Shown: piece after piece, positions 27,368 to 35,744 of the stretch
Numbering within the stretch: position 1 is the first letter of the stretch
How the letters are laid out: each line of letters begins with the position of its first letter
Assembly (NCBI RefSeq): GCF_021738965.1
Contig: NZ_JAKKOQ010000014.1
Location: 62,001 to 126,000 of the forward strand
Source of the DNA: Gordonia zhenghanii
GTDB lineage: Bacteria > Actinomycetota > Actinomycetes > Mycobacteriales > Mycobacteriaceae
DNA length: 64,000 bases
Direction: 5' to 3'
The notes under the pieces: generated by a model
Told to the model about the DNA's origin: nothing
Databases searched by the model: none
Seen by the model: the letters and a program-made list of their open reading frames with translations, nothing else
Translations under genes and position numbers: made by a program

Positions 27368-28654
27368 TCAGGCCCGATCTGCCCGGAAGTCGCTGCGCTC
27401 CACCGACAGCGAGACGAGGACACCTGCGACCAGACCCCAGAACGCCGAGCCGATGTTGAGAACGGTGAGGTCTGAGACCGACACCAGGAAGGTCACGAGG
27501 GCGCCCATCGTGAACCGCGATTCGAACGCCGAGCGGAACGAGTTCTGCAGAGCACCCAACAGCGCCAGACCGCCGACCGTCGCGATGAACTCGCCGGGCA
27601 TGGCCTGCATCAGTTCGACGAAGACCGGCGCGAACAGTCCGACCACGACGGCCAGAAGGCCGAAGACCAACGCTGCGATGTACTGACGCTCGCGGCGTCC
27701 GCCCGCCACCAGCAGGGCGTTGGTCGGGCCTGCCAGGCACGACGAGATCGATCCGACGCCCGCGCCGAGGACGGACCACAGGCCGGATGCCACGGTGACC
27801 AGGTTGACCGGCGGCTGGTGGCCTGCCGCACGCAGCACCGCGGTGCCCTGCCCGTTCTGGACGACGATCACGGTGATCGCCAACGGGATCACCAGTTCCA
27901 TGATCGCCCGAACGGTGAACTCGGGGGTCTGCAGGACCGGCGACGCGATGGGCGAACTGGGTTCGGCGCCGAGATGGAACTTTCCGGTGGCCGCCACCGC
28001 CGCTATCCCGACGAGGAACGCTCCGATGATCGGCGGCATCACCTTCGTCACGGTGCGGTGCGCGTGCAGGGCGAAGAACGCGACGATGATCGGGAGCGCC
28101 ACCCACGGCTGGGCCCCGACGGAGTTCACGATGTCGAGCCCGAACTGCAGGAACACGCCGGCGACCATGCCCATCACGATGGGCGTCGGCAACGCAGCCA
28201 TGACCTTGCGCACGCGGCCGGTCAACCCGACGACCAGGATCAGCACGCCCGTGATCAGGAAGGCGCCGAGAACTTCGGGCCAGGTCAGACCATTCTTCAG
28301 CGACGCGCCGACGAGCACCGTCCCGGGAATCGTCCACGCGAACGCGAGCGGCATCCGGTACACCCAGCTCGCGATCATCGTGAGGATGCCGTTGAGGACG
28401 AAGACTCCGAAGATCCAGGACGTCAGTTCGGCGGTGCCGAGGTTTCCGGCCGCACCCGCCGCCAGGATCACCGCGACCGGTCCCGACGCGGAGAAGATCA
28501 GGCCGATGATCCCGTTGACGACGTAACTGCCACCGATGTCGCGCACGACAGCCGACGGTCGCAGAAGGCGACGCGCCGGTCGCTCGATCACTCCGGCGAT
28601 CGTCGGATCGCTCGGGGACTCAGGCGACTCGGCTTCCTGCCCGGGTTCGGACAC
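27368..28654 (-). CDS. benE: BenE-type benzoate/H+ symporter
   Basis: 428 residues from the GTG at 28654, chosen because AAGGAGA lies 6 bp upstream; the open frame to 28687 has no such signal. About 12 hydrophobic segments. Family features include GIIGLIFSASGPVAVILAAG, AFAWTIPGTVLVG, PTPIVMGMVAGVFLQFGL and the late GPTNALLVAGGRRERQY. It imports aromatic carboxylates with protons. No benzoate-degradation genes are in the window, so the physiological substrate could differ. It lies 150 bp past the SDR gene on the same strand. Confidence 0.8.
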   Translation of the reverse strand: MSEPGQEAESPESPSDPTIAGVIERPARRLLRPSAVVRDIGGSYVVNGIIGLIFSASGPVAVILAAGAAGNLGTAELTSWIFGVFVLNGILTMIASWVYRMPLAFAWTIPGTVLVGASLKNGLTWPEVLGAFLITGVLILVVGLTGRVRKVMAALPTPIVMGMVAGVFLQFGLDIVNSVGAQPWVALPIIVAFFALHAHRTVTKVMPPIIGAFLVGIAAVAATGKFHLGAEPSSPIASPVLQTPEFTVRAIMELVIPLAITVIVVQNGQGTAVLRAAGHQPPVNLVTVASGLWSVLGAGVGSISSCLAGPTNALLVAGGRRERQYIAALVFGLLAVVVGLFAPVFVELMQAMPGEFIATVGGLALLGALQNSFRSAFESRFTMGALVTFLVSVSDLTVLNIGSAFWGLVAGVLVSLSVERSDFRADRA

Positions 28655-28805
28655 GGCGTCTCTCCTTGTCCGTAGGTGACGCACCACTGTGCGGTGGCTG
28701 CCCGGTGAACGCTACCGCCGTCGCCCGGTGAGACAAGGACTCACTGTCGCGGGATTGATCGCACCTCGTTATCACCGCAGGACCAGCGGAGATCGAGCAC
28801 GAGCC

Positions 28806-29639
28806 TCACACCTTTTCGGACCGGATGCTGTTCTTGATCTTCCGCTGCTTGCGACGAGCCGCCTTGATGATGAGCGGCATCAGCGCGCGTCCGACACGAG
28901 GAGACGCTGCTCCGATGCGGGCCTGCGCTCCGCGCCACTTCGGCAGCGAGGTGATCTCCCGCGGCCCGTCGAGGACCTTGCCCACGGCGGCGACCACGTC
29001 CTCCGGCGACAGCAGCTTGCCGGAGAACGACAGCGCCGACGCCGGATCGTCGAGTTTGTCGAAGAGCATCGGCGTCCAGATGCCGTCGGGGCAGATGCAC
29101 GAGATGTCGATGTCGTCGATCCCGGCGAGACGCAGGTCGGCGACCGTGCTCAGACTGAATCCGACGACCGCGTGCTTGGACGCGGCGTACACGGCCTCGC
29201 CCGGCACCGGCGTGAGACCGGCGAGGGAGGCGATGTTGACGACGTGGCCGCTGCGCGCGGCTTTCCGCATGGTCGTGATGGCGGCGACGGTGCCGTGGAT
29301 CGTCCCCAGTGCGTTCACCTCGAGCATCAGGCGGTGCGCCGAGGGGTCCTGGGTCCACGCGTCCCCGGTGATGAGCACGCCTGCGTTGTTGACCCACACG
29401 TCCAGCTCGCCCGCGATCTCGACGATCAGGTCCGCCGCGGCCTGCACCTGGTCGGCGTCGCGCACGTCGAGCGCCATCGACGTCGCCTGGGATCCGATCT
29501 CCGCAGCGGTGGCGGCCGCGAGCTCGGCGTCCAGGTCGGTCACGAGAACGTGGTGCCCGCGACTGGCGAGGAGCTCGGCGATCTGCTTCCCCAAGCCGCG
29601 ACCGGCGCCGGTGACGACGGCGCCGCCTCGTGCGGTCAC
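28806..29639 (-). CDS. Short-chain dehydrogenase/reductase
   Basis: 277 residues of classical SDR. The nucleotide-binding TGAGRGLGKQIA is near residue 10, NNAG follows at about 85, and the catalytic Ser-Tyr-Lys set is visible as NIASLAG and YAASKHA. It has an Arg/Lys-rich C-terminal tail (AARRKQRKIKN). GTG at 29639 overlaps the stop of the MBL gene (GTGA at 29636-29639), so they form one translation-coupled unit. Likely an NAD(P)-dependent alcohol or keto oxidoreductase; substrate unknown. Confidence 0.85.
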   Translation of the reverse strand: MTARGGAVVTGAGRGLGKQIAELLASRGHHVLVTDLDAELAAATAAEIGSQATSMALDVRDADQVQAAADLIVEIAGELDVWVNNAGVLITGDAWTQDPSAHRLMLEVNALGTIHGTVAAITTMRKAARSGHVVNIASLAGLTPVPGEAVYAASKHAVVGFSLSTVADLRLAGIDDIDISCICPDGIWTPMLFDKLDDPASALSFSGKLLSPEDVVAAVGKVLDGPREITSLPKWRGAQARIGAASPRVGRALMPLIIKAARRKQRKIKNSIRSEKV

Positions 29640-30769
29640 TTGAGACCTGATTCGATCGTGCCGTAGTCGATTCCGCCGTGGACATAGGTCGGGACCACTG
29701 GCCAGAAACGCTTCCACGGAGCGAGCTCGGTCGACGGCAGGATCTGCAGCCACCGCGGATCGTCGCCGCACGGATCGGCCATCGTCTTCTCTTTGATCAT
29801 CGAGTCGTACTGGTCGAGCGAGTCTTCGAGAGTGTTCGAGTTCGGGCAGATCTCGCGACCGAACTGCTCGTGGTACCTGCGGACACCCGGGATCTTCGAC
29901 AGCTCGGGCTGCCAGTTGTCCAGCGAGATGCCGTTCTCCGACGACACCCAGATGCCGTCTTCGGTGTTGATGACGAGCGAGTGGTTGCCGTCGGTGTGTC
30001 CGGGTGTCCACAGCAGCGAGACGCCGACGCCGAGCTCGATGTCGCCGTCGAAGGTCGCGAACTTGTCCGGGTCCACGCCGCCGAGACTGCCGTCGACGTA
30101 CCACGCCCACTGCATCGGATGCATCGACTGCAGGGTCGCGAGCTCCCGGCTGTGCACGAGCATCTTGGCGTCGCCGAACAGCGGTGTACGCGGCGCGCGC
30201 TCCCCCTCGATCACCTCGGTGGACCCGAGGATCATGCGTGAGTCCTGCACGTGCAGGTGGTCGAAGGTGCAGAAGTCGATGTCGTCGGCAGTCAGACCGA
30301 GCTTCTCGAGGACATCGCCCGGCTCGTTGTACTGCTTGTAGATGAAGTCCGTGAACAGCTTGCCGCCGGGAACCTTGTCGGCCAGCTTCTGCAGGTTCCG
30401 GTAGTACGGGGCCTCCGCCGAGCCGTCGGGGACGGTCGGCTCGAAGACGAGGGTGCGCGGGGTGCCGTTCCAGTCGTCGTACTGCACGACGACCATCCGG
30501 TTGATCATCGACAAGATCGGGAGGCTCGGGACGGTCACCGCGTCGTGGAACGCGTAGTTCACCGGGTACGGGGCTGCAGCGATGTCGACGGACTTCGCGG
30601 CCCGGATGACGCCCTGCTCCTTGAAGCGCTTCTTGTACGCAGCGGCTGCCTCGCGCACCGCCTGCAGGCGGTCGCCGCGAGGCCAGACGTCGTGGACGCC
30701 GTCGAACTCGGGGATCGAGCGCGCGCCGATGCTCTGGAGACGGTCGTCAAGTGCTTGTTCGTTGGCCAT
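29636..30769 (-). CDS. MBL-fold metal-dependent hydrolase, 377 aa
   Basis: Metallo-beta-lactamase-fold protein. The metal site shows as FDHLHVQDSR (the HxH type), with the later histidines in TPGHTDGNHSLV and the ending PTYVHGG. At 377 residues it is longer than simple MBL enzymes, with about 150 residues before the first motif. It is translation-coupled to an SDR and sits downstream of an AraC regulator on the same strand, which suggests a small inducible catabolic unit. Quorum-lactonase or lipid ester activity are possible, not shown. Confidence 0.75.
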   Translation of the reverse strand: MANEQALDDRLQSIGARSIPEFDGVHDVWPRGDRLQAVREAAAAYKKRFKEQGVIRAAKSVDIAAAPYPVNYAFHDAVTVPSLPILSMINRMVVVQYDDWNGTPRTLVFEPTVPDGSAEAPYYRNLQKLADKVPGGKLFTDFIYKQYNEPGDVLEKLGLTADDIDFCTFDHLHVQDSRMILGSTEVIEGERAPRTPLFGDAKMLVHSRELATLQSMHPMQWAWYVDGSLGGVDPDKFATFDGDIELGVGVSLLWTPGHTDGNHSLVINTEDGIWVSSENGISLDNWQPELSKIPGVRRYHEQFGREICPNSNTLEDSLDQYDSMIKEKTMADPCGDDPRWLQILPSTELAPWKRFWPVVPTYVHGGIDYGTIESGLK

Positions 30770-30833
30770 TGTTCACTCCTGCTGGTTTTGCCGTTAGGTA
30801 GGAGCTTAGGCGGGCAGAAATGAAAAACTTGTT

Positions 30834-31868
30834 CTAACGCGACAGGTTTAGCTTCCTCAGTTCGCGCGGCGAGACGCCGAACCAGCGCTGCACGGCGTGC
30901 GTCATGGCCGACTGTTCGGCGAAGCCCACGGATCGGGCGATCTCGTCGAACGAATCGTCGCTGCCGGTCACCAGCCGGTGCACATACTCGCGCCGGACGC
31001 CGTCCCGGACCTCGCGAAACGTGGTGCCCTCGGCCCGCAGTTGCCGTTGCAGTGTCCGCGGATGGGTGACGAGGAGTTGTGCCGCGTCGTCGATCGTTGG
31101 CGCGGACGCCAGGGCTCCGGCGATGACGCGCTGGACGCGAGCCGTCGTCCTGACCTGCGGGTTATCGGGGAACGTGGCGGCCAGGTAGTCGATCGCGACC
31201 TGCCGGATTGCGTCGTTCCCACTTGCCAGAGTTCTGCCGAGGAGTCGGCGCTCGATCCGTATCGCGGGCGTCGCTTGATTGAACCGGACGTCCGTGCCGA
31301 AGAACTCGGTGTATCGGGAGATCGGCGACACCGGGGCGTGCGCGAAGTCGACGGACCGGAGCCCGACGGTGTCCTCGATCAGCAGTCGCGCGATCTGGAA
31401 CATCAGGCCGATGCCGAGTTCGATCCCTTGGCTGGAGTACGGCGACTGCAGGATGTCCTTCCGGTACGTCACCGCAACCACTTCCGACCGACCGAGAGGG
31501 TCGTCGTCGACCGTGACGTGCAGTGCCGGACTGTGCACGAACAGGAAGCGGGATGCCGAGCGGAGCGCGATGTCGAGCGTCTCGGACGCCTGGATCGCGA
31601 TGGCCAGCGGCCCCAGCACGCTCACGTCCTGCATTGTCGCCATCCGCAGACCGAGGTCGGGGCAGTTCAGCTCGGCTGCCGCCGCGTCCAACATCTTGTC
31701 GTGGTCGGTGATCGACACCGGTTCGTCGTCCTCGGCGACGGCGTCGGCAGAGATGCCGAACCTGCGGAAGTACTCCCCCGGATCCGCCCCGAGTTCGCCG
31801 AGCAGCACAGGGAATCCGCGCAGACTCGAGGCGCGGATCGTCGGCTTCATCCTGCCGATCGTAGCCAT
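30834..31868 (-). CDS. AraC-family transcriptional regulator
   Basis: 344 residues from the ATG at 31868. The N-terminal 200 residues match the arabinose-binding-like sensing domain of OruR/ArgR-type regulators (RGFPVLLGELGADPGEYFRR). The C-terminal pair of helix-turn-helices ends with FDEIARSVGFAEQSAMTHAV, then RWFGVSPRELR. The open frame continues to 32114 through the repeat array, giving a false extension of repeated ARPA and STGG peptides. It probably controls the MBL-SDR unit 65 bp downstream. Confidence 0.88.
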   Translation of the reverse strand: MATIGRMKPTIRASSLRGFPVLLGELGADPGEYFRRFGISADAVAEDDEPVSITDHDKMLDAAAAELNCPDLGLRMATMQDVSVLGPLAIAIQASETLDIALRSASRFLFVHSPALHVTVDDDPLGRSEVVAVTYRKDILQSPYSSQGIELGIGLMFQIARLLIEDTVGLRSVDFAHAPVSPISRYTEFFGTDVRFNQATPAIRIERRLLGRTLASGNDAIRQVAIDYLAATFPDNPQVRTTARVQRVIAGALASAPTIDDAAQLLVTHPRTLQRQLRAEGTTFREVRDGVRREYVHRLVTGSDDSFDEIARSVGFAEQSAMTHAVQRWFGVSPRELRKLNLSR

Positions 31869-31873
31869 CTGAT

Positions 31874-32109
31874 TCTCCGCCGGTCGAGCAGTTCTCCGCC
31901 GGTCGCGCACCCTCCGCCGATCGAGCGCCCCTCCGCCGGTCGAGCGATTCTTCGCCGGTCGAGCGAAGTCGAGACCCTCCCGCCGGTCGAGCGATACTCC
32001 GCTGGTCGAGCGATACTCCGCTGGTCGAGCGATTCTCCGCTGGTCGAGCGGAGTCGAGACCCCTCCCTCCGGTCGAGCGACCCTCCGCTGGTCGAGCGAA
32101 GTCGAGACC
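31874..32109. repeat. Array of 11 CCGCYGGTCGAGCG repeats in a divergent gap
   Basis: About eleven units near 19-20 bp, all in the same orientation, with the core CTCCGCYGGTCGAGCG. Three carry the extended AAGTCGAGAC or GAGTCGAGAC end. The array fills the space between the starts of the AraC and DinB genes (31869-32190) and leaves only about 80 bp for promoters on the DinB side. No gene is present here. Confidence 0.85.
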
Positions 32110-32190
32110 CCCAACCGGACGAATACTGACCTCTACCCCACCTACCGTCAGTGATGACCACGTAGTGCACGAACTCCGAAGGGACCACCC

Positions 32191-32748
32191 ATGGCCGGCA
32201 CGTACACCCCCGTGACTCTCAACGTCGATGTCTCAGGCGAGAAGAACGACCTGCTGACTCTCCTCAACGATCAACGAGGCCTGTTGAAGGTCACGGCGCG
32301 CGGACTCACCGAGGAGCAGGCTCGTACTGCGTCGACGGTGAGCACTCTGACCGTCGGCGGCCTCGTCAAACACGTCGCGCGAGTCCAGCGCGACATGACG
32401 AGTCAGATCGTGGAACGGGACGAGAACGCCGAGCTCGACTTGGCCTCCCTGGCCGACGCGTACCGCTTGGGTCCGGACGAGACGCTGGCCGAATCCCTCG
32501 CCGAATACGACCGCACAGCAATGGAATTCGATCGCCTCATCGCGGGCCTCGACAGTCTCGACGAGATGATTCCGCAGGCGAAGGCTCCGTGGGATCCCGA
32601 GCCCGAGGCCTGGAGCGTCCGCCGACTCGTGATGCACCTGCTGCGGGAGACCGCCCACCACTGCGGGCACGCCGACATCATCCGCGAAGCACTCGACGGG
32701 CAGACCACCATGGCCGCGATCACCGAGGGGCAGACCTGGGAGGCCTGA
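32191..32748 (+). CDS. DinB-like (DUF664) protein
   Basis: 185 residues of the DinB/YfiT four-helix fold, often mycothiol- or metal-dependent transferases in Actinobacteria. Metal-binding histidines are suggested by LVKHVARVQRD and by the RETAHHCGHADIIREAL motif near residues 150-166. ATG at 32191 behind GAAGGGA. Stands alone; the next gene converges. Reaction unknown, though thiol-linked detoxification is common in the family. Confidence 0.8.
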   Translation: MAGTYTPVTLNVDVSGEKNDLLTLLNDQRGLLKVTARGLTEEQARTASTVSTLTVGGLVKHVARVQRDMTSQIVERDENAELDLASLADAYRLGPDETLAESLAEYDRTAMEFDRLIAGLDSLDEMIPQAKAPWDPEPEAWSVRRLVMHLLRETAHHCGHADIIREALDGQTTMAAITEGQTWEA

Positions 32749-32780
32749 CTATCGGCCCCGGCACGCGATGTGTCGTCGGC

Positions 32781-33641
32781 TCAGGCCCCGATAGCCGGTC
32801 CGATCACGCGCCACGACTGACGCAGCCCGGCTTCGAAGACGGGCCACCCGTGGTCACCGTGCAGTCCGTCGGAGGTCACGCGAACGCCCTGCGCGCGCAG
32901 GGCTGCGGCCGACCCGTCCGAGCATGCACGGATCGGGAGTTCGGGTCCGACGTCGCCTGCGGAGATGTAGATCGCCTTGCCGCGGAGTCGCGCAGCGTTG
33001 AGCACCGGATCGTGGACGACGTAGTCGCCGGGCGTCCACATGTTCAGCGGGTTGCCGCCCTGTCCGATCACCGTGCCGATCACTGCGGGAAAGCCCAAGG
33101 CCTGGGCGGGGCATCCGCTGTACGACGCCGCCGCCCGGTAGAGGCGCGGCGCCCGCGCCGCCAGATCGATGGCCGGTCCGCCGCTCATCGATACGCCGGC
33201 GATCGCGTTGCGGCCGTTGCCGCCGAAGTGTCGGTTGACGGCGGCCGGCAGTTCCCGGGTCAGGTAGGTCTGCCACTTGTTCAGCCCGAGCTTCGGGTCT
33301 CGCGCGCGCCAGTTCGAGTAGAAGGAGCCGGCACCGCCGACCGGGGACACCACGGTCACGTTCTTGTTCCGGAAGAACTCGCGGTATCGGGTGTTCCACT
33401 CCCAGCCGATGTGGTCGCTGCCGCCGCCCGCACCGTGCAGGAGATAGAGGACGGGAGCCTTCCCGCCACCGGACGCGGGAAGAACGTTGTTCATGATCGT
33501 TCGATGCATCGACGGTGAGTACACCGGGAATTGGACCAAGCCCCGCGCCGGTGCGGCCTCTGCGCGCCCTGTCCCGGCCACCGTTCCGGCGGCGGTGAGC
33601 AGTAGCCCCGCGATCAGCAAGATTCTCAGTGCACGTCGCAT
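32781..33641 (-). CDS. Secreted esterase, Ag85/mycolyltransferase-like
   Basis: 286 residues from the ATG at 33641; the frame is open to 33749. A Sec signal peptide (ALRILLIAGLLLTAAGTVAG...AEAAPA) precedes an alpha/beta-hydrolase esterase domain of the Antigen 85 / esterase D type: LYLLHGAGGG (oxyanion region), GVSMSGGPA (nucleophile Ser) and LHGDHGWPVFE (catalytic His). It is acidic-residue-poor at the active site compared with true mycolyltransferases, which use GLSM. It may be a mycolyl transferase or a secreted esterase. Confidence 0.78.
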   Translation of the reverse strand: MRRALRILLIAGLLLTAAGTVAGTGRAEAAPARGLVQFPVYSPSMHRTIMNNVLPASGGGKAPVLYLLHGAGGGSDHIGWEWNTRYREFFRNKNVTVVSPVGGAGSFYSNWRARDPKLGLNKWQTYLTRELPAAVNRHFGGNGRNAIAGVSMSGGPAIDLAARAPRLYRAAASYSGCPAQALGFPAVIGTVIGQGGNPLNMWTPGDYVVHDPVLNAARLRGKAIYISAGDVGPELPIRACSDGSAAALRAQGVRVTSDGLHGDHGWPVFEAGLRQSWRVIGPAIGA

Positions 33642-33764
33642 GCGAGTCCCTACGTCTCGTTCGTTTCGTCCTGTCTCCGGAGCGTAACGCCGAGGGCGAC
33701 GGATTCGCGGCTCTCGGCCACATCCGCGTGCCGCGTTTGCGGGCAACATAGCGGATATCTGCGG

Positions 33765-33837
33765 TCACGCGTCACGCACTAACTCCCGCTAATAGTCCGG
33801 ACAATAAGCGGGAGTAGACGCGTGAAGCGTTAACGCT
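33765..33837. other. Nested palindromes downstream of tRNA-Leu
   Basis: A 34-bp palindrome at 33782-33815 (ACTCCCGCT, AATA, GTCCGGAC, AATA, AGCGGGAGT; only two mismatched pairs) is enclosed by a second inverted repeat, TCACGCGTC at 33765-33773 and GACGCGTGA at 33817-33825. A perfect 12-bp palindrome AGCGTTAACGCT follows at 33826-33837. No protein gene covers it. It could be a recombination or attachment site, a multi-dimer operator or a structured RNA. Confidence 0.6.
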
Positions 33838-33851
33838 CGGATCGCACAAAA

Positions 33852-33891
33852 AATGAGCCGCGACACCGGGTAAGCGGTGTCGCGGCTCATT
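33852..33891 (-). terminator. Strong intrinsic terminator of tRNA-Leu
   Basis: A perfect 17-bp stem (AATGAGCCGCGACACCG with CGGTGTCGCGGCTCATT) with a six-base loop. In the minus-strand transcript it follows the tRNA 3' end by a few bases, and a TTTTTT run comes right after, a classic intrinsic terminator. Confidence 0.9.
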
Positions 33892-33894
33892 GTG

Positions 33895-33980
33895 TGGTGG
33901 GCGAAGGGGGACTTGAACCCCCACGTCCCGAAGGACACTGGCACCTGAAGCCAGCGCGTCTGCCATTCCGCCACTCGCCC
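33895..33980 (-). tRNA. tRNA-Leu (anticodon CAG)
   Basis: Minus strand, 86 bases including an encoded CCA. Acceptor GGGCGAG pairs with TTCGCCC, and the anticodon stem-loop is CTGGC-TTCAGGT-GCCAG, giving anticodon CAG. The TpsiC arm is GGGGGTTCAAGTCCCCC, and the long variable arm GTCCTTCGGGAC marks a class II tRNA. Its place next to fhaA matches leuT in Mycobacterium. Confidence 0.95.
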
Positions 33981-34236
33981 GTGACGTCGATGATCGACAT
34001 ATGTCCGCGTGGACTCGAAAACGATAGCATGCAGCTGGTGCCGAACGTAAATCGTCGCCGGGCAGACCATCCGACCTGCATATACGCACATCTGAGGGCG
34101 TAATCGCACGTCGGACGTCGTGTGACGTCAGTTGCGCAAGTGACACGCAGGCGGCGCTGAGCTTGCCTGGCCGGTAACATCGATAGGCACGGTATGCACG
34201 TCGACACGCCACAAGGCACGGAAGGAGCCGGGACGA
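33981..34236. other. Intergenic region between tRNA-Leu and fhaA
   Basis: 256 bp between divergent transcription units. It must contain the tRNA promoter on the minus strand and the fhaA promoter on the plus strand. A GAAGGAG ribosome-binding sequence lies at 34221-34227. I see no other RNA gene or strong palindrome. Confidence 0.5.
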
Positions 34237-35634
34237 GTGGGTATTCTCGACCGTTTCGAGCGCAAGCTCGAGTCCGCCGTCGACGGCGGATTCGCCCGAG
34301 TCTTCGGTGGCAAGGTGGCTCCGCAGGAGATCGAGCAGAGCCTTCAGCGCGAGGCCGAAGGCACCATCGAGAACCTTGGCGACGGCGCAAGCCTCGTCGC
34401 CAATAGTTACGTCATATCGCTCAGTCCGTCCGACCTGGAGCACGTCTCCACCGAGTACGAACTGAACCGGAAGATCTTCTCTCGCCATTTAGAGGACTTC
34501 ATCCGCGACAATGGGTGGCAGACTTATGGACCAGTGGTCGTAGAGTTCGATCAGATACCGTCACTGCACACCGGACAGTTCCACACCGACGGCGTCGTCA
34601 ATCCCGATGCCACACCACGCCCGGTCCCCGCGCCCGCCGCGGCCCCGGGACCCGCTAGTCACCGAGGAGCCCCAGCCATGACCAATCCCCCCGGAAACGA
34701 TCAGGGCGGCCAGTACCCCGGCTACCCGCAACAGGGCGGACAGTACCCGCAGTACGACTACGACCAGCAGCAGTACGACCCGCAGCAGGGCTACGCTCCT
34801 CAGGGTTACGATCCGCAGGCCCCGCAGGGTTACGACCCGCAGGCGCCCCAGGGTTACGCACCTCAGCAGGGCGGGTACGACCCGCAGTACGGCGCGCCCG
34901 CCGATCAGGCGTACGGCCAGCAGCCTGCCTACGACTACAACCAGCAGGGCTACGGCCAGCAGGATTACGCCCAGCAGGGCTATGCCCCGCAGGGTTACGA
35001 CCCGCAGGCACCGCAGGGTTACGCACCTCAGCAGGGTGGATACGACCAGGGCTACGCACCCCAGCAGCCCGCGTACGACCAGGGCTATGCACCGCAGCAG
35101 GGCTATGCGCCGCAGGCCGGCGATCCGGGCTACGCACCGCAGGGATACGACCAGGGCTACGCGCCGGCACCCGATCAGGGCTACGCACCCGCGGGCTACG
35201 ACCAGGGATACGGCCAGCAGCCCGCGTACGACCAGGGTTACGCACCCGTCGACCAGGGCTACGGCCAGCAGCCTGCCTACGACCAGGGCTACGCGGCTCC
35301 GGCCGATCAGGGCTACGCCGCTCCCCCCGCAGGCGGCGGCTACGCACCCGCAGGCATCACCCTCGTCCTGGAAGACGGCAGCAACCGCACCTTCGCGCTC
35401 CGTCAGGGATCGAACGTCCTCGGCCGCGGCCAGGACGCGCAGTTCCGTCTCCCCGACACCGGCGTCTCGCGCCGTCACGCCGAGATCCGCTGGGACGGGC
35501 AGACCGCGATGCTGACCGATCTGAACTCGACGAACGGAACCACCGTGAACGACCTTCAGGTCAGCGCGTGGGAACTCGCCAACGGCGACCGGATCCGTGT
35601 GGGACATTCCGATATCACCGTCCGCTTCCAGTAA
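34237..35634 (+). CDS. fhaA: FHA-domain protein FhaA
   Basis: 465 residues. The N-terminal domain (about 1-125, DUF3662) is followed by a long Gln/Gly/Tyr/Pro-rich low-complexity region (about 160-370) built of QGYAPQ- and QGYDPQ-like repeats, and a C-terminal FHA domain with [20 protein letters not shown] and LNSTNGT. FHA domains bind phosphothreonine; FhaA in Mycobacterium binds phosphorylated MviN and is a PknB substrate, linking the kinase to wall synthesis. GTG start behind GAAGGAG. First gene of the signalling operon. Confidence 0.93.
   Translation: MGILDRFERKLESAVDGGFARVFGGKVAPQEIEQSLQREAEGTIENLGDGASLVANSYVISLSPSDLEHVSTEYELNRKIFSRHLEDFIRDNGWQTYGPVVVEFDQIPSLHTGQFHTDGVVNPDATPRPVPAPAAAPGPASHRGAPAMTNPPGNDQGGQYPGYPQQGGQYPQYDYDQQQYDPQQGYAPQGYDPQAPQGYDPQAPQGYAPQQGGYDPQYGAPADQAYGQQPAYDYNQQGYGQQDYAQQGYAPQGYDPQAPQGYAPQQGGYDQGYAPQQPAYDQGYAPQQGYAPQAGDPGYAPQGYDQGYAPAPDQGYAPAGYDQGYGQQPAYDQGYAPVDQGYGQQPAYDQGYAAPADQGYAAPPAGGGYAPAGITLVLEDGSNRTFALRQGSNVLGRGQDAQFRLPDTGVSRRHAEIRWDGQTAMLTDLNSTNGTTVNDLQVSAWELANGDRIRVGHSDITVRFQ
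34720..35350 (+). repeat. Repetitive QGYxPQ-coding tract within fhaA
   Basis: About 630 bp of irregular short repeats (CAGGGYTACG plus CMCCGCAGCAG-like units) encode the disordered linker of FhaA. The units are imperfect and differ in length, which is typical of a slippage-prone tract. Confidence 0.8.
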
Positions 35635-35653
35635 GCCGGACCGCATTAAGATG

Positions 35654-35683
35654 CTGTCGGGGGATCTTCGCGTCCCCCGACAG
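35654..35683 (+). terminator. Hairpin between fhaA and fhaB
   Basis: CTGTCGGGGGA (35654-35664) pairs perfectly with TCCCCCGACAG (35673-35683) around an eight-base loop. TTGACT follows rather than a T-tract. It sits in a 110-bp gap inside a block otherwise joined by overlaps, so it may reduce read-through from fhaA. Confidence 0.55.
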
Positions 35684-35744
35684 TTGACTGCATCCAGGCG
35701 ACCGCCCGGATGTCGATGTTCTTCGTGAGGGAGGTGACACGCAG

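Noticed and set aside
31869-32114. N-terminal extension of the AraC gene through the repeat array
   Set aside because: It translates repeats into STSLDQRR and ARPA-like peptides; the family start is MATIGRMKPTI at 31868.
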